From Diadema setosum (taxonomy: Eukaryota > Echinodermata > Echinoidea > Diadematoida > Diadematidae), in contig CM067074.1 of the NCBI GenBank assembly GCA_033980235.1, positions 36,643,723-36,707,722 of the forward strand: a stretch of DNA of 64,000 bases, written 5' to 3'. Below, piece after piece: positions 41,219 to 52,239 of this stretch (position 1 is its first letter; every line of letters starts with the position of its first letter). Under the pieces are notes generated by a model. That model worked only from the letters and a program-made list of their open reading frames with translations. It was not told the origin of the DNA and did not search any database. The translations under genes and the position numbers were made by a program.

Positions 41219-42912
41219 ATTGCGATCGCCCTTTGTCCGGCGTGCGTCGTGCGTAAACTTTTTACATTTTCATCTTCTTCTTGAGAACCCCATGACCGAT
41301 TTTCACCAAACTTGGCAGGTAGCATCCCTAGGGGGATAGGATCTCAATTTGTTCAAATGGGCACCATGGCCCACCTGGGGGGCCCCATGGGGGTCCAAAC
41401 CCCCTAAAATTAAGGAATCTTTAAAAATCTTCTTCTCTAGAACCAGAAGTGATATGGCTTAGTTAATACTATGAGTTACTACATTGATGACTGTAGTTTC
41501 AAGTTTGTTCATGGGGGAATCAGGGGTGCCCCCCTTGGGACCCAGGGGAGGGGGTTTGGGAGGGGTCCTAAATTGTACATTTTCATCTTCACTTTGAGAT
41601 CCCCATGTCTGATTTTCACCAAACTTGGCAGGTAGCATCCCTAGGGGGATAGAATCTCAATTTGTTCAAATGGGCACCATGGCCCACCTGGGGGGCCCCA
41701 GGGGGGCCCAAACCCCCTAAAATTAAGGAATCTTTAAAAATCTTCTCTAGAACCAGAAGTGATACGGCTTAGTTAATACTATTTCATTTCATTTCATTTC
41801 ATTTCATTTATTTCCACTTTCATAATTGGTTTACAAACTTTGCATTAAAAACAAACAGGCAGACAAACAAACAAACAAACAAAAATACATGGTGTCAAAT
41901 ATGATAGTGGCGGAATCATGGGAAGCACAAAGTAGGCTTATTGAAAATGATCCCTTAAGAAATATTGTGATGTAAATATATGTAATCATTTATAATCATT
42001 GGTTTGTAACTGAATTGAAACAAACATGAATACAAACATGAATGAATGGGACTTGGGACTATGAGTTAGTACATTGATGACTGTAGTTTCAAGTTTGTTC
42101 ATGGGGGAATCAGGGGTGCCCCCCTTGGGACCCAGGGGAGGGGGCTTGGGAGGGGTCCCAATGGGGCCTAAATTGTACATTTTCATCTTCACTTTGAGAC
42201 CCCCATGTCTGATTTTCAACAAACTTGGTAGGTAGCATCCCCATGGGGATAGGATCTCAATTTGTTCAAATGGGCACCATGGCCCACCTGGGGGTCCCCA
42301 GGGGGCCCAAACCCCCTAAAATTGAGGAATCTTTAAAAATCTTCTCTAGAACCAGAAGTGACAGGGCTTAGATAATACTATAAGTTAGAACATTGATGAC
42401 TGTAGTTTCAAGTTTGTTCATGGGATTGGCGGAATCAGGGGTGCCCCCCCCCCCCCCCCTTTGGGACCCACGAGAGGGGATGGGGATGGGTCCTAATGGG
42501 ACCTGAATTGTACATGTTCATCTTCTTTTTGAAAACCTCATGATGAATTTCAACCAAACTTAGCAGGTAGCATCCCTAGGGGGATAGAATCTCAATTCCT
42601 TCAAATGGGCACCATGTCCCTCTTGTGGGCCCCTAGCCCCCCCCCCCCCCACATTAAGAAATATTTAAAATCTTCTATTGTAGAACCAGAAATGGTAAAG
42701 CAAAGTTCAAACCATGAGTTTGTACATTGATGACTTTAGTGCCAAGTTTCTTCATTGCAGATACAGGGCTGCCTGCCCCCCTTCCACCCTGGAGTTGTGG
42801 AGGGGGGATCCATATATGCAGACCTAAGTTTCCAATGTTCTCAGGTATGAGTGTGCAAGAATGCATGGAAGGTGAAATTGCGATGCTCAGGTGAGCGCGT
42901 GACCCCCGGGTC
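41188..42912. mobile_element. AGCTCACCTGAGC-ended element with about 310-bp internal tandem units
   Basis: It begins AGCTCACCTGAGCCGAAGGC and closes with gatgctcaggtgagcgcgtg. Units starting acattttcatcttc recur at about 41263, 41576, 42176 and 42510, each containing 'caaacttggcaggtagcatc', 'caaatgggcaccatg' and G/C homopolymer stretches. A 275-bp retroposed fragment is nested at 41783-42057. Non-coding. Confidence 0.7.
41783..42057 (-). mobile_element. 5'-truncated LINE 3' end with (GAAAT)n tail
   Basis: Flanked by the 5-bp duplication ACTAT (41778-41782, 42058-42062), where other units of the host repeat are uninterrupted. On the minus strand it ends gtggaaataaatgaaatgaa followed by further gaaat repeats, a tail type of non-LTR retrotransposons. 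No ORF. Confidence 0.7.
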
Positions 42913-43123
42913 TCTTGTTACAAGGTTGGGTTGGTGGCCCAACGCTCAACACTCCTCCTTTCTCTTACTGGGCTCGGGACTAGGCAACAGCAGAGTTTTC
43001 CTGCTTAGCATGAAAAATAATGTCAACAGAAATTTACTCCTTGTGATTGCCACAATTACACACAACATCCTTGTTCCCGGATGCTGGAACTGCAGCCAGG
43101 TATGTAGAAGTCACGTCGGTTTA

Positions 43124-43719
43124 TCAGATAATCAGACCTTTATAGCAGTACTGGGTAGTTGTTCTCTCCACAACTGTTGCTAGAATGTCATTGGAGATGG
43201 AGCTGGGGAAGTCATGCACAGTCATCTCAGTGCTGGAGTAAGGGGCTGGATCTTGGTCTGGTTCAGAACCACTGTAGGAGGAGTTGATTTCTTCCATGGT
43301 GTGCAAATTTTTCAGCATGGCAAGTGGTTTGCCAGAAAGACGTGCTGGTGGCGGAGTTACATCCGGCAAGCTTGGTGAACAAGATGTCGAAATGGACGGG
43401 CTTGGTGGTAAGGCTATTGTTGGAGGAGGTAGGGAAGATGGCTTTTTAGGTTGGAGAGTTGGAGAAGTGGCTAGTACTGGAGTTGTTTCAGGGCTCACGT
43501 GTTGGTGTGCAAGCAGTCGGTGTTTGGTAATGTTGCCTCTTCTACTACAGACGTACAGGTACATATGTATTGGCACTGGCCACACTTGTAAATATGGACT
43601 GGTTTTTGCCAGGAGTGCTTGTCTCTTAGGTGCTGAGATAATTCGCTCCTACTCCTGCACTCCTTATTGCATCTTTGGCACATTAGATCGATATATAGTT
43701 GGGGTCTCCTTTCAGCCAT
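43124..43719 (-). pseudogene. C2H2 zinc-finger exon with Ser/Pro-rich tail
   Basis: A splice acceptor (ttttatgtag) is followed by ATG at 43719: MAERRPQLYIDLMCQRCNKE. It has two C2H2 fingers, CQRCN...HLRDKH (C-x2-C-x12-H-x4-H) and CGQCQYIC...HRLLAHQH. Between them, near 43555, a shift of frame is needed to reach SRRGNITKHRLL. A Ser/Pro/Thr-rich segment (LPPPTIALPPSPSIS) and an acidic stretch follow, then a stop. Likely DNA-binding in origin. It belongs to the cluster at 43-54 kb; the frameshift suggests decay. Confidence 0.6.
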
Positions 43720-43826
43720 CTACATAAAATACCTGGTAGCACAAAGAAATTGGGAATGCTTGAAATGGCATCACTTCTTGTGCCATCATGTGGCTATCTG
43801 TGTCTCATTCAAATGTAGTGCAATAG

Positions 43827-44325
43827 TCATCTAGTTATTTGTGTTTCCTCTTCAGAGTGTAGCATGTTGCACTCCTGTGGTTCTTGGCATCTTAACAAGG
43901 CCAGTGGCTTTCCGCTTGGCCTTGGTGAATTAAATGTTGGGGAACATGTCATTGATAGGGCCGGGCTCACCGCTTCTTTCTTCACTTCTTGTGGGTGTTG
44001 TCCATTCAGACTATTTGCCTTCCGGATCACCTGCCTTCCTTCTGTTGCAGACTTTCTGGCAGCCTGGCATATTGGAGATCTTGACCTGGATTGCGAACAA
44101 GCTTGGGAATCGCGCTGATGCTCGCGGTGCTTCAGGTGAATATGACGGTTGAGGTTATTAGACCAGTTTGTCTCATAGGGGTACCTCTTGCATTGATAAT
44201 TCATGGAAACGTTAATGGCATGTGACTCTTGGAAGTGTTCAAAAAGCCTGGACCTTTGCTGGAACCTTGCATCACATATTCAGCATAATATGTTGGAATT
44301 TTGGATGAAAAAGTCGGTCTGCCAT
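43827..44325 (-). pseudogene. C2H2 zinc-finger exon, cluster copy 1
   Basis: An acceptor (gattaccacag) is followed by ATG at 44325. Finger 1 is broken (C-stop-I-C-DARFQQRS...FEHFQESH). Finger 2 is NYQCKRYPYETNWSNNLNRH with the second Cys changed to Tyr. A basic, Ser-rich linker (SQSRSRSPICQAARKSATEG) and a C-terminal acidic end follow. Paralogues at 46584-48067 and 52611-53091. Confidence 0.6.
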
Positions 44326-44439
44326 CTGTGGTAATCAACATCAAAATATCGGAGGCATGTTCATTAAAAATTTCTATCCATCTCACCATCGAGGATCTCT
44401 TCCTCATCCTTTAAACCCTCACATTCGATGATGGGATCA

Positions 44440-44969
44440 GATGGTTTCTGTCATGTCCATGTCTGTAAATCTTGTCCTTGGTATGGCTTGAAATGATCAC
44501 AATGAACAACTATTGGTTTTGATCTGGGTGTCGCTTGCATCGGACATGACACATCAGACAGTTTGCTGACTATGAGGTACGGTCTTTTCCATCACAACTG
44601 GAGCTTGGGTGAGATACCCTTTTTCTTAGAGGGGTCGAAGAGCCATACAAACTGATTGACTGTCAGGCTCACTTCACTACTTTGCTGATCGTACAGTTTC
44701 ATTTGTTTGCGGGCTCTCTTTGTGATAAGGGACTTCAGCTTTAGGTGTGTTACACATTTTCGTACTGAGTTTGCTATAGCCGATGAAGACATTGTCGTTG
44801 ATTCTGCCATGGAGAATAGGTTTCTGTTGGTTGACTTGTAACCTGGGAAGAACTTGCGAACCCGTGCAAATTTTAGGAGCCGAAAATAGACTTTAGGAGG
44901 TACTGAGATTCTTGCAGGCCCATGTACGTGGCTTGTCTTGTGTTGGAAGATCTGAGAAAATATGCACAA
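44440..44969 (-). pseudogene. Fusion: recombinase-like exon joined in frame to Gypsy integrase tail
   Basis: One open frame (44969-44592) begins IFQHKTSHVHGPARISVPPK ... FFPGYKSTNRNLFSMAEST ... SSAIANSVRKCVTHLKLKSL. It then switches without a frame change to TKRARKQMKLYDQQSSEVSL ... FVWLFDPSKKKGISPKLQL. After a TGA the same frame gives WKRPYLIVSKLSDVS and VVHCDHFKPYQ. The first part is like the mid-catalytic region of animal tyrosine-recombinase-like proteins (HKT...GPA motif); the second is the Gypsy integrase C-terminus with its GPY/F-type motif. The join coincides with a duplication junction. Confidence 0.65.
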
Positions 44970-44989
44970 TAGTCGAGGTTAATAAGTTA

Positions 44990-46313
44990 TTTTATTGTAG
45001 AAGCAATTTTCCGCCATTGGTCTACCCGTGTCACCAATTCAAGCCTTGTACAAGATTCCTTCATTAGCACCCTTGGCAGGACCGGTAGTTCACTGAAAAA
45101 TTCCAAGAAGAGGGCAACGCTCAAGCAATAGTTGGCAACAGTTCCGTGGGTTCTCTCTTTGCAAATCAAGCTGTTTATGTTTCACCTTTAATTCAAGAAA
45201 GCCTGCTTTAATGACCACATCAATCGAGTGTGCAGCTTTGACAAGCTTTGTTAATGCCTTACCAAATGTCATTGGAAATCCAAATCGACCAACTTTTGCC
45301 GGCTCTTTTACGAGCTGGTGAGAGGAGTTTGATTGCTGCTGTGCAGGTCTTACAGCAAGATTTGTATTAAAATCCTTCCTGTCACTGCATTTTTTGCATG
45401 CAGATAGTCTTAAGAGGTGAACAAACATTTAATTTGAATCTGCGGAATGTCAGAGTGCGTCCAGTTGCCAAGAGGAGGTGGAGTATCTGGCAGTGCCGCT
45501 CCATTTGCAGGACCAATACAGAGGATACCTCTCAATGTTGTAAGGCTTCGACTGTCACTGACAGTACATGCTGGCAAGTGGAGTGGGGAATTGACAAGTC
45601 ATCAATTAGATCTCTTGCAATTGCTTGTAAAATCTCAGCGATTTTTATTGATGGGTCGCTATGGTTATCATAAAAGGGGATGAAGACTGGATGGTGCTCT
45701 AATACTGTGGCCAAAGTACGCTCTTGGAGGAAATCCTTTACATCAATAGCATCGGGGATTTGATCTTGTTGCAAAACAGTTACAACCGGCATGCTATGTC
45801 CTTGTTCAGTTTGGTTGTGTTCTCCGCCATTGTCTCATTGAAATCTGTTGTCCTTGAAGACATTTAGGCATTTGTGCGGTGGTGGAGCAGCTGGCAGGTT
45901 GTAGTGATCCGTGAAACAGGATGATGATGTAGTTTACCCACGTGGCGGTGTGGGATATCAGCATACATCTGGAGAAAAGTGATTTGTCGTGGGAATGCAG
46001 CTATCCTTCTAAGTTCTCCAGATATATCAAGTTGCCGGCTATCCATGTTTGTCTGGTAATTAACAGCGTCATACATGGAGACAGCATTGTACATGACACC
46101 TCTGGAATTGATGAGTTCTTGAACACCTTGCCTGGACCACAGAATATGAGTGTAATATGCAGAAGCAGCAATAGTAACAGCATGGTGGATACTGATTGAC
46201 TGGATCATACTAGAGGTGAACATGGCAGATAAAACAAGTGGTTCCCATTTCTTCTGTCCAAACCTAGATGCCACTTGGTGAAACGATAAGGTTTGATGGA
46301 TCCAGTATGCCAA
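44990..46313 (-). pseudogene. Recombinase-like gene exons, left copy (unrecognised middle part)
   Basis: Minus-strand segments in several frames: 46313-45864 (ASRFGQKKWEPLVLSAMFTS ... RGVMYNAVSMYDAVNY), 45792-45532 (DVKDFLQERTLATVLEHHPV), 45428-45090 (HQLVKEPAKVGRFGFPMTFG ... TKLVKAAHSIDVVIKAG) and 45169-44987 (FFSELPVLPRVLMKESCTRL). All are conserved in the right copy, so they derive from real coding sequence. I do not recognise a named domain here. Position between zinc-finger and catalytic-like exons suggests the linker/core-binding part of the same protein. Confidence 0.5.
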
Positions 46314-46583
46314 TGTGTCCTGAAATATTCAACAACCTGAGCTCTTAATGCTCAACGAGTAACTTCTACATGTGCCTGTGTCTGCAACTGATCAGCGAGG
46401 GCATGGAACAGGCAGTTTCCGTCTGCTGGTGTCCTAAGCTCTCTATAACCTTAGGCCAACATTGGCAATGTTTGTGTCAAGATTTTTGTGATTTGTTGTT
46501 TTGTTGGACTTCATTAGAGTTTTGACATTTCTCGTTCGATCTATCAAAACCATCTCGACCTCATTCAGATTTTTCAGTTGATA

Positions 46584-48067
46584 TCACTGGTGGGTTTGTT
46601 CTTGCCATTGTTGTAATTTTCTTTTGCATGCTTGTGTCTCCACTCTGTGAAATTTGCAATTTTGGCCATTTATCCTACAAAACACTGCTTTTATGTTGTT
46701 GCTTGGGGTCTCCAGCAGTTGTCTGTCGTTTTGAATGGGGGAAGGGGGAGGGGATGGAGCTGGGGACTTGGCAGGTGTTGGGGGATTTCCAAATGCTTCA
46801 TCTACTAGTCTTCCTCTTCCAAGTCTGACATGTTGCACTCCTGTGGCATTTGGCGTCTTGACATGACCAGCTGCTTTCTGCTTTGCCTTGGTGAATTAAA
46901 TGTTGGGGAACATGTAATTGATATGGCCGGGTTCACTGCTTGTTTTTTTACTTCTTGTCTGTGTTCTCCAATTGGACTATTTGTCTTCCGGATCACCTGC
47001 CTTCCTTCTTTTGCAGACATTCTGGCAGCCTGGCATATTGGAGATCTTGACCTGGGGCGTGAACAAGCTTGGGAATCGCTGATGCTCATGGTCCTTCAGG
47101 TGAATATGACGGCTTTGGTTATTAGAACAGTTTGTCTCATAGGGGCACCTCTTGCATTGATAATTCCTGGAAACACCAATGGTATGTTACTCTAGGAATT
47201 GTTTAACCCTAAAAAGACTGGGCTATTTTGGTAGCTCGAAAGACTGGGGGGGGGGGGGGGCCTAAAGGGCCCCCCCTTAAGATCTCGGCCGTGGATCGCG
47301 CGATCGCCGCAGAAATTTGCACAATGGTAGTGTGCGATGTAATCTACAAGATCGTATATTCAAATTTTCCAAAATAGTCTTCTTTTATTTTATTTTGATT
47401 AATTATGCTTATCTATGCGAGAAATCAGACTTTTTTATGTAAATCAGTAAATAAAGCTCCAAATGTGCTCATTTTTGGTCTAGATATTCTTTGTAGCATT
47501 CTTAGCAAATGTACTTGAAAGAAATTTCGGTATCAAAATTAATTTCTTATTTATTTTATTGTTTTATGAATTTCTTATGTATTTCTTTGTTTTTTCGACC
47601 TTTTGTTTTTGTTTTATTTTTCAGCAAAATTTGTGGCAGACCCTTTTTGAAGCATAATACTACTAAAACAAATTGATTTTAGCCATTGAGAGTAAAAATA
47701 AGCATATTTATATGAACCATGTGATAAAACTCAATTTGTATTGACTTTGTACACAAAATCACATTTTTTAGCCATTTTCGGTGTCACGTGCATGTACAAA
47801 AAGTTATGTAACTTCAGAACCATACCCTCGGGCGTCACAAATTTGGTGTCAAAATGTGCGGGAAACTCGAAAGAAAAAAGTCATAGAGCATCGCGGCGAG
47901 AGCATTGCGTGTTGCTGAGTAATCGCGCGAAATGTCGAGGGGGGGCCTTTTAGGCCCCCCCCCCCCCCCCCAGTCTTTTTAGAGTTAAAAAGCCTGGACT
48001 TCTGCTGGAACCTGGCATCTCATATTCGGCATATGTTGAACTTTTGGACGGAAAGTTGGTCTGACAT
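46584..48067 (-). pseudogene. C2H2 zinc-finger exon, left copy, interrupted by a piggyBac-like MITE
   Basis: ATG at 48067 after gattaccacag. Finger 1 is cut by the MITE at 47985, and its second Cys is TGA, as in the right copy. The C-terminal part resumes at about 47202: a second finger, then DSQACSRPRSRSPICQAARM and an acidic end at 46805, followed by a Pro-rich frame (NPPTPAKSPAPSPPPSP). Confidence 0.6.
47207..47984. mobile_element. piggyBac-like non-autonomous element (778 bp)
   Basis: Ends CCCTAAAAAGACTGGGC and CTCTAAAAAGACTGGGG (reverse complement) with TTAA at 47203-47206 and 47985-47988. The paralogous empty site at about 53000 (gaattgttcaaaaagcctgg) confirms the insertion. CCCT ends with TTAA are characteristic of piggyBac. 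Long poly-G/poly-C tracts adjoin both ends. No transposase ORF. Confidence 0.9.
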
Positions 48068-48130
48068 CTGTGGTAATCAACATCAAAATATCACAATATT
48101 AATAGGGTTTGTTGTATACAAATATGTGCA

Positions 48131-48790
48131 TTATGTTGTGTAATTTCCCAAATACTTGGGAGGGTGTTGTTTTCTCCGTGAATACCTCCTACTTTTATGT
48201 ACATCTACTTTATCATTATCATCATTTCCTTGCTTATCTGATCTCTGTCTAGAGTCATTTGTTGGAGAAGAGAGAGGATGGTGGTCTGATTCTCCTTCTG
48301 ACTCGGAGGCATGTTCATTAAAAAGTTCTCTCCATCTTATCATCGAGGATCTCTTCCTCATCCTTTTCACCTTCACTTTCTATGATGGGATCAGACGGTT
48401 TCTGCCATGTCTATGTCTGTAAATCTTGTCCCTGGTATGGCTTGAAACGATCACGAAGAACGACTTTTGGTTTTGATCTAGGTGTAGCTTGCATCCGAAA
48501 TGACACATCAGACAGTTTGCTGACTATGAGGTACGGTCCTTTCCATCACAACTGGAGCTTGGGTGAGATACCCTTTTTCTTAGAGGGGTCGAAGAGCCAT
48601 ACAAACTGACTGACTGTCAGGCTCACTTCACTACTTTGCTGATCGTACAGTTTCTTTTGTTTGCGGGCTCTCTTTTTGATGACTTTTCAAATGTGTTCTT
48701 TTACAAGCCGTTTGCAATTTATCTCATAAATTTTCTGCAAAATCACGCCCTGACTTTAGGGGCTATGTTGTCTGGTGAATAGTTAGGGTC
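48131..48790 (-). pseudogene. Gypsy integrase C-terminus and pol end, left copy
   Basis: Minus strand: RARKQKKLYDQQSSEVSL-type segment, FVWLFDPSKKKGISPKLQL, stop, WKGPYLIVSKLSDVS. A polar tail ending SRRKQHPPKYLGNYTT stops at 48131, typical of the end of a Gypsy pol polyprotein. No LTR follows; the zinc-finger exon begins about 65 bp downstream. Confidence 0.65.
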
Positions 48791-48799
48791 CTTCTCAAC

Positions 48800-49430
48800 T
48801 TCATCTTCCTCTACAGAGCTGTTTGGTAAGAATGATATATTTTTTTAAAATTCATGCTGTTGCATTACCCACAGCAAAAACCCACCAGTTGATTAGAAGT
48901 TATAATATTATAATATAAACGAGTATGTTTGAGTATACTTTTGATAGATTATGATACATGTATAGATATTAAGTAACATTCACCCCATATGGGTAATTCT
49001 TTAAACTGCTGGTAAACAGGTCAGTAAGATCAATCATCTATCCCAGACTTTCTCAGACTATTCACAAGGCCTTTTGCATCTGTTTTCCCACATTCACACA
49101 TGGTAAGATTGTTTTTTTTTTTTATCATCTGTTTAGTTGAAGATATTTTTTTTTCTTTAAAATCATGTAAAACTCTGAACCTTATGGGAAGGATTTATTA
49201 AGTGCTAATTGTATTGCTTTGTATCATTGTGCTTATCATAGATTAACTCTTTGAGTTGCAGTTTACCATCGATTGGCCTTCTGGATTGTGGGTGTTTTGG
49301 TAGGCTATTGTTTATATTTTGCATCTTACATACAAAATAAAGCCTAAAAAAAATATAATTAATAATCTCGTTTGCATTATAATTTGTAACACAATTTCCT
49401 CATAGTGGTGTTAAGGTGATGGATTTCAAC
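48800..49430. other. Spacer between duplicated units, nothing recognised
   Basis: AT-rich DNA between the two duplicated blocks; no coding or repeat structure seen. Confidence 0.6.
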
Positions 49431-49605
49431 ACTCCTATGTGGGCATTGCTTCCCTGTATAGTTTGGTATAACAGGTGACTATAAGCCCAGAATCATACCG
49501 GTTGACTGTGTTTTGGTAGCTCAATGGTCAAATATGGTAATGTTGAGCCAGTGACCCAGATTCGATTCCTTGTCAAGGCGCTACATTTATTTTTAAAAAA
49601 AAAAG

Positions 49606-49971
49606 CTAAATCCGGTTGGTCGTAGGAAAGCTATAGCTATTACAGTTATTATTGCAACAAATGTGAAACAGGGCCCTGATGATTATTTCAGAGTTAGTGA
49701 ATGTCAGGCTTACCATTGATGACAGCCATGAGCGGATTTTGGTGAGGGTAAGGGACTTCAGCTTTAGGTGTGTTACACATTTTCGTACTGAGTTTGCTAT
49801 AGCCGATGAACACGTTGTTGATTCTGCTGTGGAGAATAGGTTTCTGTTGGTTGACTTGTAACCTGGGAAGAACTTGCGAATCCGTGCAAATTTTAGGAGC
49901 CGAAAATAGACTTTAGGAGGTACTGAGATTCTTGCAGGCCCATGTATGTGGCTTGTCTTGTGTTGGAAGAT
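49606..49971 (-). pseudogene. Recombinase-like exon (HKT...GPA region), right copy
   Basis: The acceptor tattttctcag ends at 49972 and is followed by IFQHKTSHIHGPARISVPPK VYFRLLKFARIRKFFPGYK and SSAIANSVRKC. The pattern HKT-x3-GPA, an aromatic-rich helix, then 'SSxIxNxxRK' is shared by a large group of animal proteins related to tyrosine recombinases. The 3' limit is unclear; the frame stays open to 49606 with low-quality sequence. Confidence 0.6.
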
Positions 49972-50059
49972 CTGAGAAAATATGCACAATAGTCGAGGTT
50001 AATAAGTTACATGCAAACTAGTCTTTTTCTGCTAGCTAAACTCTTTTTGGTTATTAATT

Positions 50060-50377
50060 CTATTCCCAATTAAACAATGACATTTTATATCTAACCTTCA
50101 GTATGTGCTTCCCGAAAGCAACATTTGGGTTTGATGCATCTAACAGCCATTGTTCTTCCAGGTGCTTAAACTCAGAAGAACGGTTGGCATTGTCCATGGC
50201 CATTATCACAATGAAGTAGCCCCGCAGAGCGAGTGCGTCACTCCTGCTGAATGTTTGTTTGTCAATCATTTTAGCAAGCGTGCTTTTCCAATATAAATCC
50301 AAAGCATCCTCCAGTTCCACCAGGTCTCTATCCGATAACTGCTCCTCTAAGGGTAGAGAATAAAAATGGATAAACAA
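50060..50377 (-). pseudogene. Recombinase-like exon (catalytic Arg I region), right copy
   Basis: Minus strand LEDALDLYWKSTLAKMIDKQ ... SRSDALALRGYFIVIMAMDN ANRSSEFKHLEEQWLLDAS ... FGKHILK, ending at a donor-like AAG|gttaga. The Arg in NANRSSEFKHLE aligns with the first catalytic Arg of tyrosine recombinases, by pattern. The following exon is the HKT...GPA exon at 49971. This is the best-preserved coding block of the cluster. Confidence 0.6.
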
Positions 50378-50638
50378 GTGCTATTTACTTGATTTTTAAC
50401 CACTGACCTTATATACAACTTTAGGGTCTCTTTGCACAATTTGTTTACCAATGAATTGCCACTAGCATGGTAACAGGTAGAATGCGTGAATCAGATTTGA
50501 TATGGCAATTACAAATTATTGTTATTTACAGATTTTGTAAACGTGTACAACAGTGCCATGGAAAGTTAATAGGAGAAACTGTGATGATAGCTTTGTCAGA
50601 TATGTGGAGAAATGCAAATTGTAAGACTTTTTTTTGGG

Positions 50639-52140
50639 TTATAACTTACTGGATCTTTTCTCTTTTCTTACTAGGGAAGCCTTCTTGCCTTCCACCCTTA
50701 TTGCAGAAGCAATTTTCTGCCATTGGTCTACCCTCGGCACCAATTCAAGCCTTTTACAGGATTCCTTCATCAGCACCCTTGGCAGGACAGGTAGTCCGCT
50801 CAAAAATTCCATAAAGAGGGCAATGCTCAAGCAATAGCTGGCAACAGTTCCGTGGGTTCTTTCTTTGCAAATCAAGCTGTTTATGTTTCACCTTTAATTT
50901 AAGAAAGCCTGCTTTAATGACCGCATCAATCGAGTGTGCAGCTTTGACAAGCTTTGTTAATGCCTTACCAAATGTCTTTGGAAATCCAAATCGACCAACT
51001 TTTGCCGGCTCTTTTACGAGCTGGTCAAGAGAGATGCTGCCAGGACATCTCTTGCCAGAAGGAGGGCTCTCCTGTGTATACATGCTGAGAGGAGTCTGAT
51101 TGCTGCTGTGCAGGTCTTACAGCAAGATTTGTATTAAAATCCTTCCTGTCATTGCATTTTTTGCATGCAGATAGTCTTAAAAGGTAAACAAACATTTAAT
51201 TTGAGTCTGCAGAATGTCGGAATACATCCAGTTGCCAAGAGGAGGTGGAGTATCTGGCAGTGCTGCTCCTTTTGGAGGACCAATACAGAGGATACCTCTC
51301 AATGTTGTAAGGCTTTGACTGTCGCTGAAAGTACATGCTGGCAAGTGGAGCAGAGAATTGACAAGTCATCAATTAGATCTCTTGCATTTGCTTGTAAAAT
51401 CTCAGTGAACTTCAATGATGGGTCGCTATGGTCATCATAAAAGGAGATGAAGACTGGATGGCGCTCTGATACTGTGGCCAAAGCACGCTCTTGGAAGAAA
51501 TCCTTTGCATCAATAGCATCGGGGATTTGATCTTGTTGCAAAAACAGTTACAATGTCCAACCGACATGCTATGTCCTTGTTCAGTTTGGTTGTGTTCTCC
51601 GCCATTGTCTCATTGAAATCTGTTGTCCTTGAAGACATTTAGGCAGTTGTGCGGTGGTGGAGCAGCTGGCAGGTTGTAATGATCCGTGAAACAGGATTAT
51701 GATGTAGTTTACCCACATGGCGGTGTAGGGTATCAGCGTACATCCGGAGAAAAGTGATTTGTCGTGGGAATGCAGCTATCCTTCTAAGTTCTCCAGATAT
51801 ATCAAGTTGCCGGCTATCCATGTTTGGTAATTAACGGCGTCATACATGGAGACAGCATTGTACATGACACCTCTGGAATTGATGAGTTCTTGAACACCAT
51901 GCCTGGACCACAGAATATGAGTGTAATACGCAGAAGCATCAATAGTAACAGCATGGTGGATACTGATTGACTGAATCATACTAATGGTGAACATTGCAGA
52001 TATAACAAGTGGTTCCTGTTTCTTCTGTCCAAACCTAGATGCCATAATCATAACGCGTGTCTGTGGGGGACTTGGTGAAACGATAAGTTTTGATGGATCC
52101 AGTATGCCAATGTGTCCTGAAATATTCAACAACCTGAGCT
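50639..52140 (-). pseudogene. Recombinase-like gene middle exons, right copy
   Basis: Open segments parallel to 44990-46313: 52132-51776 (DPSKLIVSPSPPQTRVMIMA ... MYNAVSMYDAVNYQ), 51821-51639, 51541-51299, 51083-50754 (LDQLVKEPAKVGRFGFPKTF) and 50875-50639 (LSGLPVLPRVLMKESCKRLE ... RVEGKKASLVRKEKR). Conservation across copies supports a coding origin; frameshifts separate them. Confidence 0.5.
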
Positions 52141-52239
52141 CTTAATGCTCAACGAGTAACTTCTAAATGTGCCTGTGTCTGCAACTGATCAGCGAGGGCA
52201 TGGAACAGGCAGTTTCCGTCTGCTGGTGTCCTAAGCTCT

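Larger units (their letters stand above)
44990..48790 (-). repeat. Segmental duplication, left copy
   Basis: Colinear with 50680-53815 over its whole length apart from the 778-bp piggyBac-like insertion at 47207-47984 and small indels. Similarity is high by eye. It contains recombinase-like exons, C2H2 exon and integrase tail in the same order. Confidence 0.85.

Noticed and set aside
43284..44152. Plus-strand ORFs at the zinc-finger exons, including a 147-codon one
   Set aside because: Shadows of minus-strand C2H2 exons; no splice or domain signal of their own.
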